Origin: Gelidibacter maritimus
GTDB taxonomy: Bacteria > Bacteroidota > Bacteroidia > Flavobacteriales > Flavobacteriaceae
Assembly: GCF_014062315.1 (NCBI RefSeq)
Contig: NZ_JACGLT010000006.1
Span: 62,001-126,000, forward strand
Reading direction: 5' to 3'
Length of the DNA: 64,000 nucleotides
Shown here: one piece after another, positions 43,121-52,142 of the stretch
How the letters are laid out: every line of letters begins with the position of its first letter
Numbering within the stretch: the stretch's first letter is position 1
Made by a program: the position numbers and the translations under genes
The notes under the pieces: generated by a model
Seen by the model: only the letters and a program-made list of their open reading frames with translations
What the model was told of the DNA's origin: nothing
Databases searched by the model: none

Positions 43121-46009
43121 ATGAAGAACTCTACTTATTCTCTACTTCTTTCAGTTTTAATTTTATATGGATTTCAAGGGTTTTCGCAAAACCTTGGACC
43201 CAATTTGGCTCTTGGTCAACCAACCTCACAATCCAGTGTAGGCTGGGGAGGAAATCCTGAGAAAGCTGTCGATGGTAATACGAGTGGTTTTTTTGATAAT
43301 GATAATTTACCCAATAACTCTGTTACACATACCGCAGATGGTGATTATGATGCTTGGTGGCGCGTCGATTTAGGTGAGTTGTATGATTTATCTCAAATAC
43401 GGATTTACAATAGGACGGATGAATTGGAGCGTTTAGCTGGTGCAGAGGTCTATGTTGGTAACATTAATAGTCAAGATGTTGATGATTATCGATTAGTTGG
43501 AATTTTAAATTCAAGAACCATCCAAGTAGTATCAATCGATCTTGGGATTGCAAGATATATAATGATTCGTCAAGATGATATATTAAGCTTGGCAGAAGTT
43601 GAAGTATATGCTAATCCTTTAAACTGTCCTCCCGCAGGTAGCAGCTGTGATGATGGTGATCCAAATACAATCAATGACGAACAAGATGGGGATTGTAATT
43701 GTTTGGGTACCGTTATATTATGTGAGGATTTATCGATAGCCTATCAAATAAATAGTGACCAAAGAGTTGACGGTGTAACAGAAGTTACCGTCGCTGCGGG
43801 TGATGATATAGGGTTGTTTTTAAATTTGGAGGGTGTGGACTATACGGTCACAGATCCAAGTGATACTGTTTTAAATAGTCCTATTATATCAGACATCAGT
43901 AGTGAACAATCTGGTCTATATACAGTGACCAGCGACTTGCATCCTATCGTGCATTTTGTAGATAGTGCGGAATTTTTGACAGAGAATGGCCGCGCTTCAA
44001 ACGCCGTTGATGACGATCCGAACACCATATGGCATACGGAATGGTCAGCCATAGATGATCCATACCCTCATGAAATAGTTATTGATTTACGTACTGAATC
44101 GGTTGTGTCGGGTCTTGATTATTTACCAAGACAAGATGGTATATTGCATGGAATGATTGCCGAATATGAAATTTATGTGAGTAATTCAACTACAAACTGG
44201 GGCAGTCCAGTTGCTTCTGCACATAATGATAATACAGGAACTAATGTACCATGGGCATACAATGCCGATTTAAAAACAGTGGCTTTTACTGAAACCCAGG
44301 GGAGGTATGTGCGCTTTGTTGCACTTTCAGAAGGAGGTGATAATGATTGGGCCTCTGCTGCAGAAATTACCGTGATTAGCGAACCAATTACACCATGTGT
44401 CAAAACCATACAAATAAATGTGGGAACAGCATACGTTTATGATGGTATGTCATGGTTGCCAAGCGATCCAAATATCGGTAGCGTCGGCATACATGATAGT
44501 ATTCTCATTGATTCAGGTGATGCTGAAATTTCCAATGATATATCATGTTATAGTGTAACCATTGCACCTGGCGCAGGATTAACTATAAATAATGGAGTCA
44601 CACTGACTGCCAACAGAACAATATTGCAATCGACATCACTTACCTATTCCAGTTTAATTCTGAATGGTGAGATCAATGGCCCTGTCAATTATGAACGTCA
44701 TGTCAATGTCATTGGAAATTCAGCCGGTGGTGGAAATGATTTGATTTCTGCACCAGTGATCAACCAAACTTTTGGATTTTTTGCATCTGAGCCTGCTAAC
44801 AACAGCTTAGCAGCATCTGGAACGCTAAGAGCATTTGCGCCTTATAACACTGCTGCTGGTGCCTATCAAAATTATGATGTTAATACGAATGCATCCACTA
44901 TCATAGCTTCAGGAGTGGGGTTCAGAGCGGCTACAGCTGAAGGTAGTAATTTGACTTTTACAGGCTTAGTTTCAAAATCAAATGTACAGGTGGCTATGTC
45001 AGATGCCTCAGCAGGAAGAGCCTGGAACCTGATTGGAAACCCTTACCCATCCTATCTTGATGTTGAATCGTTTTTCACAGCGAATAATGTGAACCAGTTG
45101 GAAGATGAATATGTTGCGGTGTACGGATATACAGGCAGTAGAGATAGCTGGGAAATTTATAATCAGGCCAATGTGCCTAGCGGAACATTAATGGCACCGG
45201 GACAGGGATTCTTTGTAAAAGCGAAGTCTGGTGCAGGCAGTATAATATTTACACCGGCTATGAGGCGTACAGGAACTACTGATGACTTTATATCTGGTAG
45301 GCCAGGTGGTAACTCTAAAGCATTAAGCAAACTTAATTTAAGCAGCGCTTCCAATACGGCATCAACAAGTATCTATTTTATTGAAGGAACCACCAGAGGT
45401 TTGGATCGAGGGTATGACGCTGCAGCTTATTCGGCAACTAAAGTTGATTTCTCAATGTTTACCAACTTATTGGAAGACCATACAGGTCTTGATATTGCCA
45501 TTCAATCCTTACCTTATAATGATTTTAAGAATGTCATTGTACCATTGGGAGTTAAGGCTAAGAAAGGATCTGAATTAACAATTAGTATTGATGATGCTTC
45601 TACTCTGCCACCCAATATCAATGTGTATTTGGAAGATACCAAAACTAAAACATTAACCTTGCTTAACAATGGCGATTTTAAATATACACCTACAACTGAC
45701 GTAAACGGTTCTGGCCGATTTAATGTGCATTACTCATCCAGAACGCTGTCTATTGACGATATAGAATCCAATGATAACCTACGTATCTTCACGACGGCAT
45801 CGCCTAAATCATTATATATTGTGGGACAGTTGACTAATTCCACTATAGCCTATTTGTATGATATACAAGGCCGACGTGTATTGAGCAAAGTTCTCAATGC
45901 CAATAGTACAGAGAATACAATGGATATTTCAACTTTAAGTCCAGGTGTTTATGTGGTCAAGATTAATAATGATCATCAGACTAAAACACAAAGGGTGATT
46001 ATTAGATAA
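43121..46009 (+). CDS. T9SS cargo protein with two F5/8C (discoidin) domains, no enzyme domain
   Basis: Secreted protein of 962 residues when started at 43121 (MKNSTYSLLLSVLILYGFQG, a good signal peptide); an in-frame ATG at 43079 adds 14 hydrophilic residues. An N-terminal F5/8C/fucolectin-like domain (about 25-165) has LGQPTSQSSVGWGGNPEKAV and WWRVDLGELYDLSQIRIYNR. A short Cys-rich linker (CPPAGSSCDDGDPNTINDEQ) follows. From there to the C-terminus it is homologous to the tail of the upstream oxidase: an Ig-like segment, a second F5/8C with NTIWHTEWSAIDDPYPHEIV, a long beta-rich region and a T9SS sorting domain ending TKTQRVIIR. Probably a carbohydrate-binding surface protein. Confidence 0.88.
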   Translation: MKNSTYSLLLSVLILYGFQGFSQNLGPNLALGQPTSQSSVGWGGNPEKAVDGNTSGFFDNDNLPNNSVTHTADGDYDAWWRVDLGELYDLSQIRIYNRTDELERLAGAEVYVGNINSQDVDDYRLVGILNSRTIQVVSIDLGIARYIMIRQDDILSLAEVEVYANPLNCPPAGSSCDDGDPNTINDEQDGDCNCLGTVILCEDLSIAYQINSDQRVDGVTEVTVAAGDDIGLFLNLEGVDYTVTDPSDTVLNSPIISDISSEQSGLYTVTSDLHPIVHFVDSAEFLTENGRASNAVDDDPNTIWHTEWSAIDDPYPHEIVIDLRTESVVSGLDYLPRQDGILHGMIAEYEIYVSNSTTNWGSPVASAHNDNTGTNVPWAYNADLKTVAFTETQGRYVRFVALSEGGDNDWASAAEITVISEPITPCVKTIQINVGTAYVYDGMSWLPSDPNIGSVGIHDSILIDSGDAEISNDISCYSVTIAPGAGLTINNGVTLTANRTILQSTSLTYSSLILNGEINGPVNYERHVNVIGNSAGGGNDLISAPVINQTFGFFASEPANNSLAASGTLRAFAPYNTAAGAYQNYDVNTNASTIIASGVGFRAATAEGSNLTFTGLVSKSNVQVAMSDASAGRAWNLIGNPYPSYLDVESFFTANNVNQLEDEYVAVYGYTGSRDSWEIYNQANVPSGTLMAPGQGFFVKAKSGAGSIIFTPAMRRTGTTDDFISGRPGGNSKALSKLNLSSASNTASTSIYFIEGTTRGLDRGYDAAAYSATKVDFSMFTNLLEDHTGLDIAIQSLPYNDFKNVIVPLGVKAKKGSELTISIDDASTLPPNINVYLEDTKTKTLTLLNNGDFKYTPTTDVNGSGRFNVHYSSRTLSIDDIESNDNLRIFTTASPKSLYIVGQLTNSTIAYLYDIQGRRVLSKVLNANSTENTMDISTLSPGVYVVKINNDHQTKTQRVIIR

Positions 46010-46031
46010 TAACCAATAATTGCATATATTA

Positions 46032-46063
46032 GAAAAGCTGTCTTTAAAAGGCAGCTTTTTTTA
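46032..46063 (+). terminator. Rho-independent terminator after the F5/8C T9SS gene
   Basis: Stem AAAAGCTGTCTTT/AAAGGCAGCTTTT (with a G.T wobble) followed by seven T residues, about 25 bp after the stop codon. Confidence 0.88.
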
Positions 46064-46299
46064 TTTAGAGATGTATAGGCACTTAGTATATTATCGCCTC
46101 CGCTTTAGAGGGCATTAAACCTTGGTGATATCTGTTCTAAATTTTTTTGAGGTATTTTAATGAAACTTTCGTTTTGCTTTTTAATTAGGGCGATAGTCTT
46201 ATGCTATTTTACAATGCATACTCATTCAAAATTCAATATCTTTGGAAAAATTATTAAAACAAATCGCGGGTCCAAATTCGTCATTATAAAATCAATTAC

Positions 46300-46307
46300 T
46301 ACTTTTG
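46300..46307 (+). promoter_or_regulatory. -7 element of guaA, three bases before the ATG
   Basis: TACTTTTG matches TAnnTTTG exactly and ends only three bases before the guaA ATG at 46311. Transcription would start at or just inside the start codon. If the element is used, either the mRNA is leaderless or a more upstream promoter supplies the leader. Confidence 0.5.
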
Positions 46308-46310
46308 CGC

Positions 46311-47846
46311 ATGCAACATAATAAAGTCCTTATTTTAGATTTCGGATCGCAGTACACACAGCTGATTGCGAGACGTGTGAGAGAGCTCAATATATATTGT
46401 GAGATCCACCCATTCAATAAAATTCCATCAGAAATAGATAGCTTTAAAGCGGTCATTTTATCTGGAGGGCCATCATCCGTTAGAGCAGAAGATGCACCAC
46501 ATCCAGATTTGTCAAAAATCAGAGGACACTTGCCGTTGCTCGGTGTGTGTTACGGCGCCCAATATCTGTCTCATTTTTCTGGAGGACTGGTGGAACCATC
46601 AGATTCTCGTGAATATGGAAGGACTAATTTGTCTTATATCATGGTCAAAGAACCTTTGTTCAATCATATTGACACTGGAAGTCAAGTGTGGATGAGCCAT
46701 AGTGATACTATTAAAAGCTTACCAACTAACGGACTGTTGATTGCCAGTACAAAAGATGTTGAAAATGCGGCTTTCGTTATTAAAGGTGAGCAGACTTATG
46801 GCATTCAATTTCATCCTGAAGTATATCATTCTACCGATGGCAAGCAACTCTTGGAGAACTTTTTGGTGCATATTGCAAAATTGAAGCAGGATTGGACACC
46901 TCAGTCTTTTGTGGAAGAAACCGTTGAGAGCTTACAAGAGCAAATTGGTAACGACCGAGTTGTCTTAGGGCTTTCTGGAGGCGTAGACTCTTCAGTGGCT
47001 GCAATTCTGCTGCATAAAGCTATTGGCAAAAATCTGTATTGCATTTTTGTAAATAACGGATTGCTTCGTAAAAATGAATTTGACAGTGTTTTGGCCCAAT
47101 ACGAAGGCATGGGGCTCAACGTCAAAGGTGTTGATGCTTCGGCACGTTTTTTGGACGCTCTTGCGGGTGTGAGCGATCCGGAGTTGAAACGAAAAGCTAT
47201 CGGTCGCGTATTCATTGAGGTTTTTGATGATGAAGCACATCAAATTGAAGATGTAAAATGGTTGGCACAAGGCACCATATATCCTGATGTGATAGAAAGC
47301 GTATCTGCCACCGGCGGCCCAAGTGCTACGATTAAAAGCCATCATAATGTAGGTGGATTGCCTGATTTTATGAAGCTTAAAATAGTCGAACCTTTAAGAG
47401 CTTTGTTTAAGGATGAAGTTAGACGTGTAGGAGCTTCTATGGATATGGATGAAAATATCTTAGGTAGGCACCCATTTCCTGGTCCTGGTTTAGCCATTCG
47501 TATTTTAGGCGATATTACTGCTGAAAAAGTACGTATCTTACAAGAAGTAGATGCTATCTTTATCAATAACCTTAAGCAATGGAACTTATACGATAAAGTA
47601 TGGCAAGCGGGAGCTATTCTGTTGCCTGTAAATAGTGTTGGCGTAATGGGCGATGAGCGCACCTACGAAAAATGCGTTGCGTTAAGAGCGGTAGAAAGTA
47701 CGGATGGTATGACTGCAGATTGGGTAAATTTACCTTACGAATTTTTGCAAAACACCTCCAATGAAATAATAAATAAAGTAAAAGGCGTTAATAGAGTAGT
47801 CTATGACATTAGTTCTAAACCGCCAGCAACTATTGAATGGGAATAG
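46311..47846 (+). CDS. guaA: GMP synthase (glutamine-hydrolysing)
   Basis: Purine biosynthesis enzyme converting XMP to GMP, 511 residues. The ATG at 46311 gives [20 protein letters not shown]; an in-frame TTG two codons upstream overlaps the -7 element. The class I glutamine amidotransferase domain (1-190) has nucleophile Cys80 in [11 protein letters not shown] and the His-Glu pair in FHPEVYHS. The ATP-pyrophosphatase domain has the P-loop [16 protein letters not shown]. The C-terminal dimerisation domain ends in KPPATIEWE, the universal GuaA C-terminus. Confidence 0.97.
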   Translation: MQHNKVLILDFGSQYTQLIARRVRELNIYCEIHPFNKIPSEIDSFKAVILSGGPSSVRAEDAPHPDLSKIRGHLPLLGVCYGAQYLSHFSGGLVEPSDSREYGRTNLSYIMVKEPLFNHIDTGSQVWMSHSDTIKSLPTNGLLIASTKDVENAAFVIKGEQTYGIQFHPEVYHSTDGKQLLENFLVHIAKLKQDWTPQSFVEETVESLQEQIGNDRVVLGLSGGVDSSVAAILLHKAIGKNLYCIFVNNGLLRKNEFDSVLAQYEGMGLNVKGVDASARFLDALAGVSDPELKRKAIGRVFIEVFDDEAHQIEDVKWLAQGTIYPDVIESVSATGGPSATIKSHHNVGGLPDFMKLKIVEPLRALFKDEVRRVGASMDMDENILGRHPFPGPGLAIRILGDITAEKVRILQEVDAIFINNLKQWNLYDKVWQAGAILLPVNSVGVMGDERTYEKCVALRAVESTDGMTADWVNLPYEFLQNTSNEIINKVKGVNRVVYDISSKPPATIEWE

Positions 47847-47900
47847 CGGGAGACGCCAGCTTACAGTTGCAGTTTTCATTCAATTATACAAAAATATAAC

Positions 47901-49808
47901 ATGAAAAAACTCATTTTAATTTGTTTCATTACATTGTCTTGCAGTTGGTTTGCCAACGCGCAAAAGTTTAAAGCGCATACCGTAAAACCAGGCGAAACTA
48001 TAGAGTCCATCGCTAAGAAATATCAAGTTTCTGTCGCTGATATTTATGCTTTAAATCCAGATGCCAAAAGAAAATTAAACCCGAATTCAGTTTTAATCAT
48101 ACCAAATGCATCTGCTATTTCATCGGATGCCACAACGGAAACCAAAGAGCTGATTGGTTATGCATCTCATAAGGTTAAGCGTAAGGAAACACTGTATGGT
48201 ATTTCAAAACAGTATGATGTTGAAATAGCGGATATAAAAAAGCACAATAAACGTCTGTATTCGGAGAATTTAAGAAGAGGAGACGAAATTAGGATTCCGA
48301 GATATAAAATAGTGGTTTCAAAAGTGACACCAAGTAGTGCGCTTAAAACATACAAGGTACAGCCCAAGGAAGGGAAATGGCGCGTCGCGTATAAATTTGG
48401 AATTACCGTAGCCGAGTTGGAAGCATTGAATCCAGGTATGAACGAGGTCTTGCAGCCAGGGGACGAAATAAATGTACCAAGCACCACCGATGAAAAAGTC
48501 ATCGACGATAATTTTAATTATTACACGGTTCAAAAAAGCGAAGGCTATTACCGTTTGAAGATCAAATTAGGCTTGACCCAAGAGGAATTGGAAAAACTTA
48601 ATCCAGAATTAATGGTCGACGGGTTAAAAGAAGGCATGGTTTTAAAAGTACCTCAAAATGTTACTGTTGGAGAAGTTGCTGGAGAGGTTGAAGCAACAAA
48701 TCTCACAAAAAATTTAAGGAATTTAAAAACTAAGCAAATCGCTGTTATGCTGCCTTTTCGGTTAAGTCGTGTAGATGTCGGTTTGGTTGAGGAGGCCAAA
48801 GAAATGATTAAAACAGACCGTCGCTTGTCGGTTTCTCTCGATTTTCACACGGGTGTTTTAATGGCCGTAGATTCGGCAAAACAATTAGGTATCTCAACAA
48901 AATTAAAGGTTTTTGATACTGAAGATCAACTTGCCGAAATTTCAAATATTTTAAATAGCAACGATTTTTCTGAATATGACGCGGTGATTGGACCGTTAAT
49001 GGCCAATAATTTTGATCGTGTGGCGCGAGCGTTAGAAAGGAATCAGGTACCAGTAATTTCACCAATTACAAAGCCAGGACACTTGTTAGATAATGTTTTT
49101 CAAACCATTCCGGAGCCACAGATGCTGGAAGATGCCATCATTAAATATGTTAAAGATGATCCGTCTAGAGTGAATGTGGTGATCATATCGGATCATTCAA
49201 AAAGAGCAATTAGCAATCGGTTGAAATCTGAATTTGCAAGTGCAAAACAAATCTTCTCTCGGAAAGACAAGGACGGACGCGATGCGTTCTATATTATGGC
49301 TGCCGATTTAAGCGGTGCTTTTTCAAACGGAAAAAATTATATTTTTCTAGAAACTGCTAACGAGGCTTTGGTGTCCAATGTAACGAGTATGCTCAACGGA
49401 TTAACCAATAAAAATCAGAATATTGTTTTAGTCACTACCAATAAAACCGATGCTTTTGAAGGATCAAATGTGTCCAATTATCATTTAGCAAGTTTGAAGT
49501 TTCACTACCCAAACACTCATAAAAGCTTGAATTCAGATCAGCAGAACAGTTTCGTAAAATCCTACAAAAGTAAATACGGCATTGAACCAAATAAGTTTGC
49601 TGCCAGAGGATTTGATCTGACCTTTGATGTGCTTCTTCGATTGGCGTCTGACGAAGACTTGTACAAGGCGTCATCAAATGCTATCGAAACACAGTACACT
49701 GAAAACAAATTTAGATATGCCAAACAATTAAATGGTGGCTATTATAATGAAGCCATTTATATTGTGAAATATACAAGTGATCTTACTATAGAAGAAGCGA
49801 AATTATGA
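47901..49808 (+). CDS. Periplasmic protein with four LysM repeats and a type 1 periplasmic-binding fold
   Basis: Exported protein of 635 residues with signal peptide MKKLILICFITLSCSWFANA. Four LysM peptidoglycan-binding modules lie at about 26-68 (HTVKPGETIESIAKKYQVSV), 90-133, 150-193 and 207-251; the last two are divergent. From about 275 a type 1 periplasmic-binding fold begins (KQIAVMLPFRLSRVD, then VIGPLMANNFDRVARALER and VPVISPITKPG), as in ABC-transporter receptors and LpoA. It may tether a sensor or cell-wall-enzyme regulator to peptidoglycan; the ligand is unknown. Its TGA overlaps the osmC-family ATG (ATGA). Confidence 0.87.
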   Translation: MKKLILICFITLSCSWFANAQKFKAHTVKPGETIESIAKKYQVSVADIYALNPDAKRKLNPNSVLIIPNASAISSDATTETKELIGYASHKVKRKETLYGISKQYDVEIADIKKHNKRLYSENLRRGDEIRIPRYKIVVSKVTPSSALKTYKVQPKEGKWRVAYKFGITVAELEALNPGMNEVLQPGDEINVPSTTDEKVIDDNFNYYTVQKSEGYYRLKIKLGLTQEELEKLNPELMVDGLKEGMVLKVPQNVTVGEVAGEVEATNLTKNLRNLKTKQIAVMLPFRLSRVDVGLVEEAKEMIKTDRRLSVSLDFHTGVLMAVDSAKQLGISTKLKVFDTEDQLAEISNILNSNDFSEYDAVIGPLMANNFDRVARALERNQVPVISPITKPGHLLDNVFQTIPEPQMLEDAIIKYVKDDPSRVNVVIISDHSKRAISNRLKSEFASAKQIFSRKDKDGRDAFYIMAADLSGAFSNGKNYIFLETANEALVSNVTSMLNGLTNKNQNIVLVTTNKTDAFEGSNVSNYHLASLKFHYPNTHKSLNSDQQNSFVKSYKSKYGIEPNKFAARGFDLTFDVLLRLASDEDLYKASSNAIETQYTENKFRYAKQLNGGYYNEAIYIVKYTSDLTIEEAKL

Positions 49809-50206
49809 CCTCAAAAGTAGTTTGCCTGGGCGACTTAAGAACCGAATGTACCCATATTAAATCGGGAGATACATTTATTACCGATGCGCCTACCGATAAT
49901 AACGGTAAAGGTTTGGCGTTCTCTCCAACTGACACTATTGCTACCGGCTTGGCAAGTTGTATGATGACCGTTATGGGTATCAAAGCAAGGGATTTAGGTG
50001 TGGATATGACAGGTACAAGCTCTGAAGTCACTAAAACAATGGCCAGCAATCCAAGACGTATTTCCAAGATTGAAGTTATCATGAATTTGCCCGTCGAGAC
50101 CGATGAGAAAACAAAAAAAATTCTTGAAAACACTGGTAAAACTTGCCCGGTCCTTTATAGTCTACATCCAGATATAGAAAAAACCATCACCTTTAAGTGG
50201 ATGTGA
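49805..50206 (+). CDS. OsmC family protein
   Basis: Small cytosolic protein of 133 residues of the OsmC/Ohr superfamily. Redox-active cysteines are Cys52 in ATGLASCMMTVMG and Cys114 in GKTCPVLYSL, the usual two-cysteine arrangement of peroxide-reducing members. The YhfA/OsmC-like subgroup fits better than Ohr, judging by length. It begins inside the stop codon of the LysM protein gene (ATGA) and ends inside the start of the DUF922 gene (TGATG), so three consecutive genes are translationally coupled. Confidence 0.88.
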   Translation: MTSKVVCLGDLRTECTHIKSGDTFITDAPTDNNGKGLAFSPTDTIATGLASCMMTVMGIKARDLGVDMTGTSSEVTKTMASNPRRISKIEVIMNLPVETDEKTKKILENTGKTCPVLYSLHPDIEKTITFKWM

Positions 50207-50757
50207 TGATTTATAAGCTGTTTTTTATATTGGCATTGTTGGTTAATGGCCCATCCGATAATGAAGATGTTTTGGAATGGGATGAAAATATTCAACTCAA
50301 GTGGTCTGATTTTAAGGGTCAACCCCAAGATTTTGGAGATATTGTGGCCATAACTTCCTCTGGGATATCATTTAAATTCTCCATTAAGGAGGGAAATGGT
50401 CAAGTTATAGAATTCAACACTCAAGTACAGGCCCATTTTTATCCTAAACGTTCTTGGGTCCACAAGAAAAAATCATCCGATCATATTCTCGCCCATGAGC
50501 AGTTGCATTTTGATATTACGGAATTACACGTGCGTAAATTCAAAAGCGAAATCAGTCAATTAGAAATCTCCAATAACATTAAACAACATCTAAATCAGAC
50601 CTATAAGCATATTAATAGAGAGCTGGCCATTATGCAGCATACGTATGATATAGAAACCAATTACTCCAGAAACGCCATAATGCAATCTGCTTGGAAAATT
50701 AAGGTAGATAATGCGTTGAAACGCTATGGTGATTATAAAAACATTCATAAAAAGTGA
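50206..50757 (+). CDS. DUF922-like predicted secreted zinc protease
   Basis: Protein of 183 residues. The start at 50206 is chosen because the ATG overlaps the OsmC stop (TGATG) and gives a short hydrophobic leader (MIYKLFFILALLVNG); a GTG three codons earlier is also in frame. The middle has WSDFKGQPQDFGDIVAITSS, typical of DUF922. HEQLH at residues 97-101 is a zincin HExxH motif. The C-terminus is helical and basic. Probably periplasmic; the substrate is unknown. The TGA overlaps the next GTG start. Confidence 0.75.
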   Translation: MIYKLFFILALLVNGPSDNEDVLEWDENIQLKWSDFKGQPQDFGDIVAITSSGISFKFSIKEGNGQVIEFNTQVQAHFYPKRSWVHKKKSSDHILAHEQLHFDITELHVRKFKSEISQLEISNNIKQHLNQTYKHINRELAIMQHTYDIETNYSRNAIMQSAWKIKVDNALKRYGDYKNIHKK

Positions 50758-50984
50758 TAGAACCAGATAAGACTTTTCTCATCAAACTCGCGCATACCAA
50801 AATGCCATTTGGCAAATATGAAGGAAGGTTTCTAATTGATTTACCAGAATATTATGTGGTTTGGTATCATAATAAAGGTTTTCCTAAGGGACAGCTTGGC
50901 TTGATGCTTGCGACGGTATATGAGCTAAAATTAAATGGTTTAGAGGACTTAATTCGCAACATTAAAAGGACGTATCCAAAGTAA
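50754..50984 (+). CDS. DUF3820 family protein, GTG start
   Basis: Cytosolic protein of 76 residues: FLIKLAHTKMPFGKYEGRFL, then IDLPEYYVVWYHNKGFPKGQ. The pattern MPFGKYxGxxLxDLPExYVxW identifies the DUF3820 family, often found as a small stand-alone domain or beside DnaQ-like exonucleases. The start is GTG at 50754, overlapping the preceding TGA by 3 bp (GTGA). Its function is unknown. Confidence 0.82.
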   Translation: MIEPDKTFLIKLAHTKMPFGKYEGRFLIDLPEYYVVWYHNKGFPKGQLGLMLATVYELKLNGLEDLIRNIKRTYPK

Positions 50985-51019
50985 TTTTTTAACTTTAAGA
51001 TATAAAAATTCGTTTCCCA

Positions 51020-52033
51020 ATGGATGCAGAATCAACAAATAAATCAGAAAAGTCAGAGCATTTAGAAGAAAATTTCAAATTAAAGCACCTCCCTTCTTTA
51101 TTCGTAAAAAGTTTCAAAACATGGAATGATGAAGATCCATTTCGATTAAGTGCTGTGGTGGCGTATTATGCCGTATTGTCTCTACCCGGACTAATTGTTA
51201 TTCTGATCAATATTGTAGGTAGCATTTGGGGTCCTGCGATTGTGCAAGGCCAATTGACACAAGAAATAAGCGAAGTTTTAGGACAGGATGCCGCCGATAT
51301 CATTAAAACTATTGTTACCGAAACACTCAATACGGAAAAGAATATTATTTCAACCCTGATTGGAATTGCCAGTATAATTTTTGGGGCTACAGGGGTATTC
51401 TACCAATTACAGATTTCGCTCAATAAAATCTGGAAGGTAGAAGAATCCGAAAAATTCAGCCTTAAAAAACTCGTTACAGATCGGGCCAGGAGTTTTGCAT
51501 TTATATTGGTCATTGGATTTTTATTGCTGATAAGTTTTATCATTTCTGCAATTTTGGGTGTATTAAGTAGTTATATAAAAGAAGTATTTCCGCAAATAGT
51601 ACTCTATGTTGCTTATTTGTTGGATTTGGTGCTGTCTGTAGCGGTTGTGACTACGCTTTTTGCGCTGATGTTCAAATACATGCCAGATGCAAAAATCAAA
51701 TGGAAAACGGTGTGGATTGGCGCCTTTATTACAGCCTTACTCTTCACCCTTGGTAAATACCTATTGGGTCTATATTTCGGAACTGCCAATCCTGGATCAA
51801 CTTACGGAGCCGCTGGTGGTATTGTTTTGGTGCTACTCTGGGTATCTTATTCGTGTCTTATTTTCTTTTTTGGAGCAGCGTTTACCAAGGAGTTTTCAAA
51901 AAAATATGGACACGATGCGTATACCATTTCTGAAGTGCTTGAGCAGATTGAAAAGGAGAAGCACGACTCCAAGAACAATCAGGGACTTCATGGACCATCC
52001 AATTGGAAGGGCAGGCGAGGTCCAGAGGCATAA
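51020..52033 (+). CDS. YihY/virulence factor BrkB family membrane protein
   Basis: Inner-membrane protein of 337 residues with six predicted helices. Signature regions are FRLSAVVAYYAVLSLPGLIV, GVFYQLQISLNKIWKVE, FKYMPDAKIKWKTVWIGAFI and the Gly-rich GSTYGAAGGIVLVLLWVSYS. The cytosolic N-terminus is about 40 residues. The family was long annotated as RNase BN by mistake; its actual role is unknown. The last dozen residues (about NWKGRRGPEA) lie in copy 3 of the dispersed repeat, so the gene's 3' end may have been rewritten by repeat insertion. Confidence 0.9.
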   Translation: MDAESTNKSEKSEHLEENFKLKHLPSLFVKSFKTWNDEDPFRLSAVVAYYAVLSLPGLIVILINIVGSIWGPAIVQGQLTQEISEVLGQDAADIIKTIVTETLNTEKNIISTLIGIASIIFGATGVFYQLQISLNKIWKVEESEKFSLKKLVTDRARSFAFILVIGFLLLISFIISAILGVLSSYIKEVFPQIVLYVAYLLDLVLSVAVVTTLFALMFKYMPDAKIKWKTVWIGAFITALLFTLGKYLLGLYFGTANPGSTYGAAGGIVLVLLWVSYSCLIFFFGAAFTKEFSKKYGHDAYTISEVLEQIEKEKHDSKNNQGLHGPSNWKGRRGPEA

Positions 52034-52100
52034 TTTCCGAATTGCCTTTTTAACCAAGGGAAGACTTGTGCTATTAAAACCCATGGGTGTGAATGATTCG
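51999..52100 (+). repeat. Dispersed ~115-bp repeat, copy 3 (degenerate)
   Basis: Begins near CCAATTGGAAGGGCAGGCG (compare CCAAGCGACAAGGGCGGGC in copy 2) and ends with ATTAAAACCCATGGGTGTGA. On the minus strand it reads MGFNSTSLPLVKKAIRKLCL then WTSPA, aligning with 10 of 25 residues of copy 2 without gaps. It covers the final codons and stop of the YihY-family gene and ends about 40 bp before era. Confidence 0.5.
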
Positions 52101-52117
52101 TCTTAAAATTTAAAACT

Positions 52118-52125
52118 TATCTTTG
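52118..52125 (+). promoter_or_regulatory. -7 element of era
   Basis: TATCTTTG, a full TAnnTTTG match, 17 nt before the era ATG. The -33 element is not clear. Confidence 0.5.
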
Positions 52126-52142
52126 TAAAAATTATCAGTAAG

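Larger units (their letters stand above)
46010..46310. other. Intergenic region before guaA
   Basis: 301 bp holding the terminator at 46032-46063 and the guaA -7 element at 46300-46307. Nothing else is recognisable. Confidence 0.5.
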
